A stretch of DNA of 33,467 nt, taken from IMG/VR virus record IMGVR_UViG_3300000246_000001, positions 1 through 33,467 of that record; one strand, written 5' to 3'. A model generated the notes under the pieces. That model saw only the letters and a list, made by a program, of their open reading frames with translations, searched no databases and was not told the origin of the DNA. Both the position numbers and the translations under genes were made by a program. Of the stretch, positions 12,264 to 19,023 are shown piece after piece (within the stretch, counting starts at the first letter, position 1; every line of letters starts with the position of its first letter). This stretch comes from a virus.

Positions 12264-12476
12264 TTATCCAACAATAAAAGCAATATCGCCATCATCAACA
12301 TGCAATTCGTTTCCCTCATCATCATAACCGTTGATCCAGTCGGCTGTTGCCTCTGTGACCGTGAAATTGAATGCGTTTTTGCTTACCTGCTTATTGCCAT
12401 CATCGTCCTTGTAACGAATGTGCAAACGGATTTTCTGCCCTGCATAGTCTGTGAGTTTGCGTAATCCTTTAATCAT
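12264..12476 (-). CDS. Unknown small protein, 70 aa
   Basis: ATG 12476 is chosen because GGAGGATACCC precedes it; a longer frame has no ribosome site. It overlaps the YopX-family stop by 8 bases. The product looks like a small beta barrel (KIRLHIRYKDDDGNK, then NAFNFTVTEATADWINGYDD, then acidic GNELHVDDGDIAFIVG). Such small beta proteins are common in phage accessory operons. Function unknown. Confidence 0.7.
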   Translation of the reverse strand: MIKGLRKLTDYAGQKIRLHIRYKDDDGNKQVSKNAFNFTVTEATADWINGYDDEGNELHVDDGDIAFIVG

Positions 12477-12873
12477 GGGTATCCTCCAATAGCTCTGGAT
12501 TTCTATGCTCATCACCTATAATTATGAAATTCGCCCCATGTTCTTCTATGCACAATTTTAGATAAAAAAGATCATTTATATTTTTAATCGTTTTGGTTAA
12601 ATCGTGTCGTTTTCCATAATAAATTTGAACAATGTCGCCAAAATAAAGATCATTATAATTCATATCGTCCAAACTTGTGAATTGCCCAACTGTTTCCGCT
12701 TCAACTTCATAATCCGTGAAATAAACGCTTGTTTTCGGGTTAAAATTGATGGTTTGTTGCATGATAAAATGTTTTTCTTGTTCTCCGTTACCGTTTGGAT
12801 CAAGTAACTTCCCATAATAACCCTCTATCCACTCGCCATTATCTATGCGTTTACCTCTGAATTTAATTTCCAT
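12469..12873 (-). CDS. YopX-family phage protein
   Basis: The start is ATG 12873, with GGAGGGTAACG before it. The N-terminus MEIKFRGKRIDNGEWIEGYY is the hallmark of the YopX family, first named in Bacillus phage SPbeta. A beta-rich second half follows with FTSLDDMNYNDLYFGDIVQI, the usual place of an 'agreed with you / local environment' motif degenerated here. Family function is unknown. A 24-codon ORF ends three bases before this start, so translation may be coupled. Confidence 0.85.
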   Translation of the reverse strand: MEIKFRGKRIDNGEWIEGYYGKLLDPNGNGEQEKHFIMQQTINFNPKTSVYFTDYEVEAETVGQFTSLDDMNYNDLYFGDIVQIYYGKRHDLTKTIKNINDLFYLKLCIEEHGANFIIIGDEHRNPELLEDTHD

Positions 12874-12875
12874 CG

Positions 12876-12950
12876 TTACCCTCCATTTGTTTTCCAAGCG
12901 CACTCAAGATATAATGGAGTGAGCCGGATATTTTCGCCTTTGTTCGGCAT
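12876..12950 (-). CDS. Possible 24-aa leader ORF before YopX gene
   Basis: ATG 12950 follows GGGGTAAA, the same short site used by the genes at 3604 and 5421. The frame encodes MPNKGENIRLTPLYLECAWK plus four residues and stops two bases before the YopX start; its last codons contain the ribosome site of that gene. It could be a coupling leader. It may also be chance. Confidence 0.3.
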   Translation of the reverse strand: MPNKGENIRLTPLYLECAWKTNGG

Positions 12951-12961
12951 TTTACCCCTGG

Positions 12962-12998
12962 CACACGGTCCACATCGCCTTTGGATCGTGTGTTTTTT
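12962..12998 (+). terminator. Strong hairpin with plus-strand U-tract
   Basis: An 11-bp stem CACACGGTCCA/TGGATCGTGTG (one G-T wobble, 9-base loop) is followed by six T on the plus strand. No plus-strand gene is found upstream of it. It lies just behind the stop of the 45-aa minus-strand gene and just ahead of the 24-aa ORF. Confidence 0.6.
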
Positions 12999-12999
12999 G

Positions 13000-13137
13000 C
13001 TATTCATCATAAGGTTCGTTTTCTTCTTCCAATCTTTTTAAAGCTCTTTCATATGCTATAAAATCAGCATCCGGGCTAGGGAAATCGCCAATTTTTTCAC
13101 GTTCCTCTTTAAATAATTTCTTCAACCTTTCTTCCAT
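13000..13137 (-). CDS. Small acidic helical protein, 45 aa
   Basis: ATG 13137 follows AAGGGGTGGCATGA. The product has a helix (ERLKKLFKEEREKIG), a PSPDAD turn and a second helix (AYERALKRLEEENEP); probably a helical hairpin. It is the fourth gene of an operon of very small proteins headed by an RHH protein. Function unknown. Confidence 0.6.
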   Translation of the reverse strand: MEERLKKLFKEEREKIGDFPSPDADFIAYERALKRLEEENEPYDE

Positions 13138-13149
13138 TCATGCCACCCC

Positions 13150-13251
13150 TTATGCAATGTACCGCACATAATTATACCTAACCATAATCCGCAATATTCC
13201 GTTTTTTACTGCTGCCGTTAGCTCCTGCCAATACCGTATTTTAATTTTCAT
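13150..13251 (-). CDS. Small basic protein, 33 aa
   Basis: The ATG at 13251 overlaps the TGA of the previous gene (ATGA), so translation is probably coupled; there is no clear ribosome site of its own. The product is basic and amphipathic (KIKIRYWQELTAAVKNGILR), with a net positive charge, and might bind membrane or nucleic acid. It may be a chance frame. Confidence 0.4.
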   Translation of the reverse strand: MKIKIRYWQELTAAVKNGILRIMVRYNYVRYIA

Positions 13252-13331
13252 GCTGTCCAAAAGGCGTACATCGAGAATAGTGTTACTGCTACTGTTATTA
13301 CATAGATTTTGGTTTTATCCTTCATTTTCAT
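13248..13331 (-). CDS. Small single-pass membrane protein, 27 aa
   Basis: ATG 13331 follows a consensus AAGGAGGAAT; the frame overlaps the 3' end of the RHH gene. The N-terminus is basic (MKMKDKTK) and the rest is one hydrophobic helix (IYVITVAVTLFSMYAFW), so a cytoplasmic N-terminus is expected. Coding is supported by the ribosome site and coupling to both neighbours. Function unknown. Confidence 0.5.
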   Translation of the reverse strand: MKMKDKTKIYVITVAVTLFSMYAFWTA

Positions 13332-13476
13332 ATTCCTCCTTATATACTTGATTTATCACCCTTTTCAATGTTTCCTTTATAGTCCTCCCATCTTTGTTTG
13401 CCATTTCAATCAATTTCCGTTTCGTGCTAAGATCATCAACTATAATTCGTTTCGATTCATTCTGCGGTGTTCTCAT
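13315..13476 (-). CDS. RHH (CopG/Arc-type) DNA-binding protein, 53 aa
   Basis: ATG 13476 follows AAGGAGGTTGGACAT, a perfect site, so the longer frame starting at 13518 is rejected. The protein has a ribbon strand ESKRIIVDDL, a helix STKRKLIEMANKDG and a second helix TIKETLKRVINQVYKEEY, typical of RHH dimers such as Arc or CopG. As first gene of the small-protein operon and with repeated ATGTAYA half-sites over its promoter, it is probably an autoregulator. It may also act on the 5692-5717 operator, which has the same half-sites. Confidence 0.75.
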   Translation of the reverse strand: MRTPQNESKRIIVDDLSTKRKLIEMANKDGRTIKETLKRVINQVYKEEYENEG

Positions 13477-13491
13477 ATGTCCAACCTCCTT

Positions 13492-13538
13492 ATGTACCAT
13501 ATTAACATCAATGTACAATAATGTATATAGATAAGCAA
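13492..13538 (-). promoter_or_regulatory. Promoter with ATGTAYA half-sites upstream of RHH gene
   Basis: On the minus strand -35 TTGCTT (13533-13538) is 17 bases from -10 TACATT (13510-13515). Plus-strand half-sites ATGTACC (13492), ATGTACA (13511) and ATGTATA (13521) overlie it; the last two are 10 bp apart, the same spacing as in the operator at 5692-5717. Confidence 0.55.
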
Positions 13539-13539
13539 T

Positions 13540-13567
13540 AAAAAACCGGGTTATTTTTCACACCCGG
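13540..13567 (-). terminator. Intrinsic terminator after lysis cassette
   Basis: Stem CCGGGT/ACCCGG with a 10-base loop, followed on the minus strand by six T. It ends the long late transcript just after the holin gene. Confidence 0.85.
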
Positions 13568-13575
13568 CGATAATG

Positions 13576-13764
13576 CTATTGATCTTTGAAACCTTTTCCT
13601 TTAGATGGGTTGTTGATAACCCCTGCTGCAATACCAATCGTTAGTCCAACGTCAACATACTTTTCTACATCCGGTGGAGCTACATTAAAAGCGTCATTTG
13701 CCACCATGACAACTAACGAACCAATAGCCACCCATAAACCGTAGTTTTTAAAACGTTTAGGCAT
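13576..13764 (-). CDS. Phage holin, small (phi-LC3-like)
   Basis: The 62-residue product has a short basic N-terminus (MPKRFKNYG), a first membrane helix (LWVAIGSLVVMVAND), a loop with APPDVEKYVD and a second helix (VGLTIGIAAGVI), then a basic tail NNPSKGKGFKDQ. This is the two-helix pattern of small Gram-positive holins, which form lesions that release the endolysin. It follows the amidase gene directly and ends the late operon. ATG 13764 follows AGAGGGGAGTGGGAAT. Confidence 0.85.
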   Translation of the reverse strand: MPKRFKNYGLWVAIGSLVVMVANDAFNVAPPDVEKYVDVGLTIGIAAGVINNPSKGKGFKDQ

Positions 13765-13779
13765 ATTCCCACTCCCCTC

Positions 13780-14592
13780 TTAGTCTAAATGCCCTAACCT
13801 ATCCAAAATAACCGATAATTGCGCCCGTGTTACGGGTTGATCCGGTCTGAATGTGCCATCGCTGTGACCGTTGATAATACCTTTATCCATAGCTTTTTTA
13901 ATGGATGTTTCGGCCCAATGCCCTACATAATCGCTCTTTGGCTCGTCCGCCTCTTGTTCGGGTGCTTTGGCTTCATTCGGTTTATACTCCATACCAAAAT
14001 GCTCCACTAGCGTTTTAACGCTCACCTCTGCCATTTTATGGCGGTGTGCATCGCTTAATAGCTCTTGTCGTTCTTCTGGGTTTCCGAAAAAGCCATGCTC
14101 TGCAATAACGGCTGTCATATTGGTTTTATAAAGCTCCCACAATGCAGGTTCCCATGTGTCCGGGTTTGTATCGGCAAGGTGCAACCCACTGCCATGCAAA
14201 TTATAACCGGCTCTTTTCATGTTCTGCGCCCATGCTTGGGATAGGTTTTTACTATCTTCTGCGCTATACCACGACCAACCACATGCTCCGCTTGCATTCG
14301 GATCACTGTTATAGTTAGCGTGGATGGACCAATAAACATCAGCGCCCCACTCATTTGCCTCTTTCGTGCGTGTTTGGAGTGGTACGTCTTTCCCCCACGG
14401 CGTTTGTGGCATCAATACCTCAATGCCATGCTCTTTTAATCGTCTGGCGACTATTTGAGCAATGTGAGCATTGAAATCATCGTGTTCTTCAAATTTCTTT
14501 GTCTGTCCATCCTCTTGGTAGTACAACCCTTTGGCTCCATGTTCATCAAAGGTATTGTTTCCGTGGCCTGCATTTATCACACAACGTGGCAT
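13780..14592 (-). CDS. N-acetylmuramoyl-L-alanine amidase (Amidase_3) with SLH domain, endolysin
   Basis: Residues 1-200 form an Amidase_3 domain with the zinc ligands His10 (INAGHGN), Glu36 and His91 (WSIHANY), and the catalytic Glu165 (IAEHGFFG). A linker rich in Glu, Lys and Pro (203-220) leads to one S-layer-homology domain (222-266: HWAETSIKKAMDKGIINGHS then FRPDQPVTRAQ). SLH domains bind pyruvylated secondary wall polymers, so the host likely has such a polymer. The enzyme cuts the bond between muramic acid and L-alanine during lysis. The start overlaps the XhlA stop (TAATG) and uses AAGGAGGGTTTATGTA. Confidence 0.93.
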   Translation of the reverse strand: MPRCVINAGHGNNTFDEHGAKGLYYQEDGQTKKFEEHDDFNAHIAQIVARRLKEHGIEVLMPQTPWGKDVPLQTRTKEANEWGADVYWSIHANYNSDPNASGACGWSWYSAEDSKNLSQAWAQNMKRAGYNLHGSGLHLADTNPDTWEPALWELYKTNMTAVIAEHGFFGNPEERQELLSDAHRHKMAEVSVKTLVEHFGMEYKPNEAKAPEQEADEPKSDYVGHWAETSIKKAMDKGIINGHSDGTFRPDQPVTRAQLSVILDRLGHLD

Positions 14593-15011
14593 TACATAAA
14601 CCCTCCTTTAAATAACTCAAATAGAATATAAACAATCAATGTGGCTGCTGCCGTTTTAATGATCTTGCTATTGTCCGAATTGGCTTTTTCGATTTTCCCA
14701 ACACGTTCATTCACGTTTTTGTCCTGCTTGTCCATTCGTTCTCTCATACTCTTATCTTCACTCTCGCTGTTCGCCGTCATTGTGGCAACGTTCTTAGCTG
14801 TATCAGAAACTATGGCTTTAATGTCTTGTATCTGCTTGTCGTGACCATCCAAACGGTTGTGTGCGCTCTTTGCGCTTTCCTCTGCTCGCAATGCTATATC
14901 TCGCACATCGCCTAACGCATCAACCTTTGCTTCGATTCTTGATTGCCCCTGGATGATCTGATAAACAAACCCATCTTCATGCTCATAACCTCCTTTGTGT
15001 TCTTGAACCAT
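14592..15011 (-). CDS. xhlA: XhlA-family lysis protein with C-terminal membrane anchor
   Basis: The 139-residue product has a long coiled-coil region (about 25-112, with RLDGHDKQIQDIKAIVSD and KQDKNVNERVGKIEKANSD) and a final hydrophobic helix (IIKTAAATLIVYILFELF), the layout of XhlA. PBSX XhlA helps the holin and endolysin lyse the cell. It is longer than PBSX XhlA at the N-terminus and starts MVQEHKGGYEHEDG. It heads the lysis cassette; ATG 15011 follows GGGGGAGGTATTAC. Confidence 0.85.
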   Translation of the reverse strand: MVQEHKGGYEHEDGFVYQIIQGQSRIEAKVDALGDVRDIALRAEESAKSAHNRLDGHDKQIQDIKAIVSDTAKNVATMTANSESEDKSMRERMDKQDKNVNERVGKIEKANSDNSKIIKTAAATLIVYILFELFKGGFM

Positions 15012-15070
15012 GTAATACCTCCCCCTATGAAACTATTTCCATTATAAAGGAAATCTAAGCGCATATAAAC

Positions 15071-15099
15071 AAAACCGGAGCATATAATTTATGCCCCGG
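15071..15099 (-). terminator. Intrinsic terminator between tail and lysis modules
   Basis: A 10-bp stem CCGGAGCATA/TATGCCCCGG (the mismatch is a G-U pair in the minus-strand RNA) is followed on the minus strand by TTTTGTTT. Confidence 0.85.
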
Positions 15100-15108
15100 C
15101 TCATGGTG

Positions 15109-15327
15109 TTATTCGTATGGCAATCCCTCATCACGCTCAATTGAGTCCTCACAATGGTTTTCATCGAGATAATCTAACACTCTACATAACCACGTGCATA
15201 ACGGACAATTCTTTTTGGCTAACCTTTTTCCCATTCGGCTAGAGATGGTTTCATCCGGATAGCCTCCTAGAATCGTATTAGCTAACTGATCCAAAGAGAT
15301 TAAGAGATTCCATAGATACCGTTTCAT
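15109..15327 (-). CDS. Unknown small phage protein, 72 aa
   Basis: ATG 15327 overlaps the stop of the preceding gene (TAATG), so this start is preferred to a GTG/TTG further up. The sequence MKRYLWNLLISLDQLANTIL followed by GGYPDETISSR resembles a small protein often found near lysis genes of phages from Gram-negative bacteria, which makes its presence here notable. Three cysteines cluster in NCPLCTWLCRVL. No function is known. It lies between tail-fibre genes and the lysis cassette. Confidence 0.75.
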   Translation of the reverse strand: MKRYLWNLLISLDQLANTILGGYPDETISSRMGKRLAKKNCPLCTWLCRVLDYLDENHCEDSIERDEGLPYE

Positions 15328-15905
15328 TACGCCCACACAATTGCGTTGACTTCATCAATCGTGGTTACTGCATCAACTTGCCCCTCTAACTGTGAACGCT
15401 TTTGCAGATTGTTTCGTTCGTGTATTTCGGCATCGTCTGTAAGTGTGAGATAATCCGTTTCACTTAACTGTATCCACCCATGTGACTTAGACCGCCATGA
15501 GATAGGGAATTTTGCGTCATACTCGGTTTGCGTTATCTTCCCTAAGCTAAGCTGATTCATATAGATGTTGACCTTGTTTGTTTGGCTGTTTAGCTTAGAT
15601 TGTGCCTTTTCATCGTAGAAAAACTCAATGTTGTTTCCGTCTGTGCCTTGAATCGACGAGAGAAACCCGCTATTAATCTCACTTTCGCAAGCCTGGAATA
15701 ATTCGTTTTTCTTCGCCTGCTTCACATCGGCTAGTCGTTCACTATCCAATTTTCCTTCAACCCATTTCACACCGTCCCATTTCGGCTGAAATAAGCCTTG
15801 CGGTGGTAACGTTTCAATCACGTTTTCATCATCGGGTTTTTGCATGTGCCATTCGTCGGCTACAAAATTCCCGTTTTCATCTATGCGGATATATTTACGT
15901 TCCAT
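15327..15905 (-). CDS. Tail-fibre-associated protein with DUF4376-like domain
   Basis: The N-terminal part (1-55) has the aromatic pattern GLFQPKWDGVKWVEG seen at the start of many fibre assembly or fibre-tip proteins. Residues 60-170 look like DUF4376: KKNELFQACESEINSGFLSS, then EFFYDEKAQSKLNSQ, then SWRSKSHGWIQLSETDYL. It follows the fibre gene directly and is probably a fibre accessory or assembly protein. ATG 15905 follows AAAGGAGGGTTAACGA. Confidence 0.75.
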   Translation of the reverse strand: MERKYIRIDENGNFVADEWHMQKPDDENVIETLPPQGLFQPKWDGVKWVEGKLDSERLADVKQAKKNELFQACESEINSGFLSSIQGTDGNNIEFFYDEKAQSKLNSQTNKVNIYMNQLSLGKITQTEYDAKFPISWRSKSHGWIQLSETDYLTLTDDAEIHERNNLQKRSQLEGQVDAVTTIDEVNAIVWA

Positions 15906-15919
15906 TCGTTAACCCTCCT

Positions 15920-18385
15920 TTATTGTTCGGCTTGGAAAGATATTCCGTCTAATCCTACCCATGTATTCGCTGCATCCCTGACTTTTACTTCTCCGTTTGC
16001 TGAAATTGTAAATATACAGTAATCCCATGAAGTATCGTACCCTGCTGTTACATGCGTTTCGTCTGTGAGTGGTCTATAACCTTTCGGCAAGATGAACACT
16101 ACTGAATCCACAGATATACTGTTAACTGCGCCCCTCAGACGAACAGAATTGAAATCGTCCTTCATATAGCCAACTTTTAGCGTTCCTTGCTGAGTAGCCC
16201 CATTCAACAACGTAGGCTCTTTCCATTGTTCTTGGTGCTTATCGGCTTTCTGACTCGATAAAACCGATAATTTATTCGTGTTATCCGTTGTCTGATTCAC
16301 CAACCCTTGCTGAACGCTAATCATCGACTTATTAAACTGTACATCGACGTTATCAATCGGTGCGGATAGTTGATAGCGTAAGGCTAGATAGCTGACGGTG
16401 TATTGGGCGGTTGGGTCGTAATCAACATTATTTATCCTTGCTAGTTCATCACCGTATGCGTTAGCATGTTTCTCAATTCGCCACTTTTCATCTAACTCTC
16501 CATTTTTATAAATTGCTCTAATGTCAAGGGATTTACGACTTAATGACGAGTTGAGATTATTATTGTTTATGAAATACTCATCCTCAAAAGATTTAGGTGA
16601 ATTTTCTTCACGCACAACCAACGATTCTGCCATTTCGACTTGGTTCAAGCCTTCGTGAAGTTGTAGGCTACCTTCCGATTCGATAGCAACGTCTTCTTTC
16701 GTATCAAGTTCGTAAACTAAACGGTAGCCTTCTTCTCCGTTTTCTTCGTGCGTGTTACGGGATAGGCATACGTTTACATCCGTTGTCGTGTCGGCTGAAT
16801 CGTAATAGTTTTCCCATGAGTGAGTCGTGCCATCTCCCGTGTATATCCACCCGTTAAAGATTGCGCTTATTTGGTCGCTAGTTGGTGACATACTTTCCGT
16901 GAATCCCGTGTCGGAGTCGGAGAGGGATAGATAAAGACTTCCGCTACCTAAATAGGATTGGTCGGACTGTGTAAACCCACCGCTATCTTGAGATTGAATT
17001 ATGCTTCCGTCATGTTTAACGACTTTCTCCGATAAAGCAATAAAATTGCTAATAGGCACTTCGACTCTTTTATAACCCGTATAATCCGTGCTTGAAATCC
17101 ACCCTAACGAACCATCTAACGCCATTTCTTTCTTTTCGGCTAGTTTACGCCAATTTCCGTTCGGGTCTTGATACGGTTGGTCACCTGCATAAAATGATGA
17201 TTTTAAGACGAGATAACTCGGATTATAAGCGACATATTCACTCGGTAACTGTGTGCTATCTCCTACGACGAGCATAATGTCGGAGAATGTGAATGTTCCA
17301 ACAATATCTGTGAAAAATCTAACTCTTAATGCTTTGGTTGTAGAGTCGGTTGTGAACGTATGGTCTACATCATCATACCTAGAGAATTGCAATCCCGTTG
17401 TTGTGTTCTTATCTTCTTCAAAGCCGACAAATTGAATGAAGTTGTTATCTCCTAAACCGTTTGGACTTATAGTGTAATTGGTATTAGGTTTTACTGAAAT
17501 AAAAGTTTCGCTATATTCAGATGACCCACTTGTGTTGTCATGCGTAATAGTCCGACTATCCGTCAATTCCGCATTAGCGTGTAAATCTACGCTATGAATA
17601 TCGAAAAGGTTTTTCCCCTTCGAGAATAAAACGGGATTTTTAATTGGTCGTACATTTTTCGTGAAGGCTTGGGCGGTTGAGCCTTCGTTGAGCATGACGT
17701 TTTCGAATGTGTAAGTGCCTGTTGAATTATTAGATAAAAACAAACCAATTTCTTCTGTTGTCGATTGAGTCGTAAAAGTTGCTTCTTGAGACCCAGTTGT
17801 TGCCGATTCGAAAACTTGAGTACCGCTGGAATCGTATTCTCGGTAGTAGAAAATCGAGTTATGATCCAAAGAAAAAGTGTATGTTGTATTTGGTTTTGCT
17901 TTGATTCTTATACTACTGCTTTCCCAAGTACCACTCGCATTCAACGTAATCTTACTCGGACTGTCCACCGTTACATTCGCATGTAACAACCACAATCCGC
18001 TATCAAATAACGGTACGTGGTTGACGTTGGTTTGACCCGTAAACGCTTTTAGGATTAAGTCCGTTACTCTATCGGAATCTAATACGTTGATCGGTTCGGT
18101 TAGGGTTTGGGTTAGGGTTGCTTCTGTTAATTGTGCGTTTACTTCATTCACCGCATTAACCATATTCGTTTTATCTGTGGTTGTGAGATTGCTAATGTCG
18201 CCAAAATCCTCATTGTGTACCGCATATTGTTGCAATTCTTGTAATGATTGAAACGCCGTGTACTGCAACCAATTAAATGCGCTTGCCGGTGGTTTCTCTC
18301 CAACCGCCCATCCATTATCTTTCTTGGTTTGGGTTGGCTCAACACCGGTGTTATTCCATTCGGGCAATGTTTCAATAAATGGCAT
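15920..18385 (-). CDS. Tail fibre / receptor-binding protein, 821 aa
   Basis: The N-terminus (PFIETLPEWNNTGVEPTQT and NGWAVGEKPPASAFNWLQY) is the attachment module of phage fibres of this group. A helical stalk with heptads follows (70-115). Two related beta modules lie at about 130-250 and 252-390; both carry KPNTxYTxS and end GTxTFxxxML, like carbohydrate-binding folds, so an internal duplication is visible. The C-terminal part has further beta-rich repeats and ends with a small knob domain. The product should recognise the host surface. ATG 18385 follows AGGAGGGATATAG. Host range would depend on this gene. Confidence 0.85.
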   Translation of the reverse strand: MPFIETLPEWNNTGVEPTQTKKDNGWAVGEKPPASAFNWLQYTAFQSLQELQQYAVHNEDFGDISNLTTTDKTNMVNAVNEVNAQLTEATLTQTLTEPINVLDSDRVTDLILKAFTGQTNVNHVPLFDSGLWLLHANVTVDSPSKITLNASGTWESSSIRIKAKPNTTYTFSLDHNSIFYYREYDSSGTQVFESATTGSQEATFTTQSTTEEIGLFLSNNSTGTYTFENVMLNEGSTAQAFTKNVRPIKNPVLFSKGKNLFDIHSVDLHANAELTDSRTITHDNTSGSSEYSETFISVKPNTNYTISPNGLGDNNFIQFVGFEEDKNTTTGLQFSRYDDVDHTFTTDSTTKALRVRFFTDIVGTFTFSDIMLVVGDSTQLPSEYVAYNPSYLVLKSSFYAGDQPYQDPNGNWRKLAEKKEMALDGSLGWISSTDYTGYKRVEVPISNFIALSEKVVKHDGSIIQSQDSGGFTQSDQSYLGSGSLYLSLSDSDTGFTESMSPTSDQISAIFNGWIYTGDGTTHSWENYYDSADTTTDVNVCLSRNTHEENGEEGYRLVYELDTKEDVAIESEGSLQLHEGLNQVEMAESLVVREENSPKSFEDEYFINNNNLNSSLSRKSLDIRAIYKNGELDEKWRIEKHANAYGDELARINNVDYDPTAQYTVSYLALRYQLSAPIDNVDVQFNKSMISVQQGLVNQTTDNTNKLSVLSSQKADKHQEQWKEPTLLNGATQQGTLKVGYMKDDFNSVRLRGAVNSISVDSVVFILPKGYRPLTDETHVTAGYDTSWDYCIFTISANGEVKVRDAANTWVGLDGISFQAEQ

Positions 18386-18396
18386 CTATATCCCTC

Positions 18397-19023
18397 CTAT
18401 ATTGGTAACTGTTCATCATCTACCGGATCATAAATATAGCCTAGCTCTCCGCCTTGGGTTTGTTCATCATCTGCAAATCCGGCATCCACATCCATTTCGC
18501 CCTCACTCGCTCCAAATTCAAACGTACCCTCGAATAAAACCTCGGCTTTCACACCTGCTGCAACAACTAAGTTAATGAGTCGCCCGAATTGCGTGAGGCT
18601 CAAACCCGTTGATTGTACGGCGTTGGCGGGCGCATCAATGTGCAAAACACCCGGTCTACCAACGCTATACAATTCATCAATGGTTATTTCGTTGGCATTG
18701 ATCTGCAAAATGAAACTTAAAAAATCAATGAGCGTGTTAATTGATCCGTTTGAAAGGTTTCGCTTGATTTTGGATTTAATCAATACTCGATAAACATTGT
18801 CGTCCGCTTGTCCTCTTGCTTGCTGAACATTTCCACCTATGCGGTCCAATGTCACGCCCTGCGCCTGGTCAATATCACGCCAATTCTCGATTTTCCCTAA
18901 CAAGTCCTCATTTTCTTGGATGTGATGAGCGGTTAAATCTAATAATTTGCGGTTGTTGCTACCACTTTCGGAATTAAAGTTATCCGTTAGGCGGTCAATA
19001 AACTTTTCTAATACGTCGGTCAT
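18397..19023 (-). CDS. Phage tail protein I / DUF2313-like baseplate protein
   Basis: The 208-residue product follows baseplate J with a 4-base overlap (ATGA), the position always held by gpI/XkdU-type proteins. N-terminal half is helical with LLGKIENWRDIDQAQGVTLD and GGNVQQARGQADDNVYRVLI, as in that family; the C-terminus is Asp/Glu-rich with EFGASEGEMDVDAGFADD, a low-complexity tail. Such proteins link the baseplate wedge to the fibres. Confidence 0.85.
   Translation of the reverse strand: MTDVLEKFIDRLTDNFNSESGSNNRKLLDLTAHHIQENEDLLGKIENWRDIDQAQGVTLDRIGGNVQQARGQADDNVYRVLIKSKIKRNLSNGSINTLIDFLSFILQINANEITIDELYSVGRPGVLHIDAPANAVQSTGLSLTQFGRLINLVVAAGVKAEVLFEGTFEFGASEGEMDVDAGFADDEQTQGGELGYIYDPVDDEQLPI

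Noticed and set aside
13477-13518. Longer start for the 53-aa RHH protein
   Set aside because: The extension runs through the operator half-sites and promoter; the internal ATG has a perfect ribosome site.
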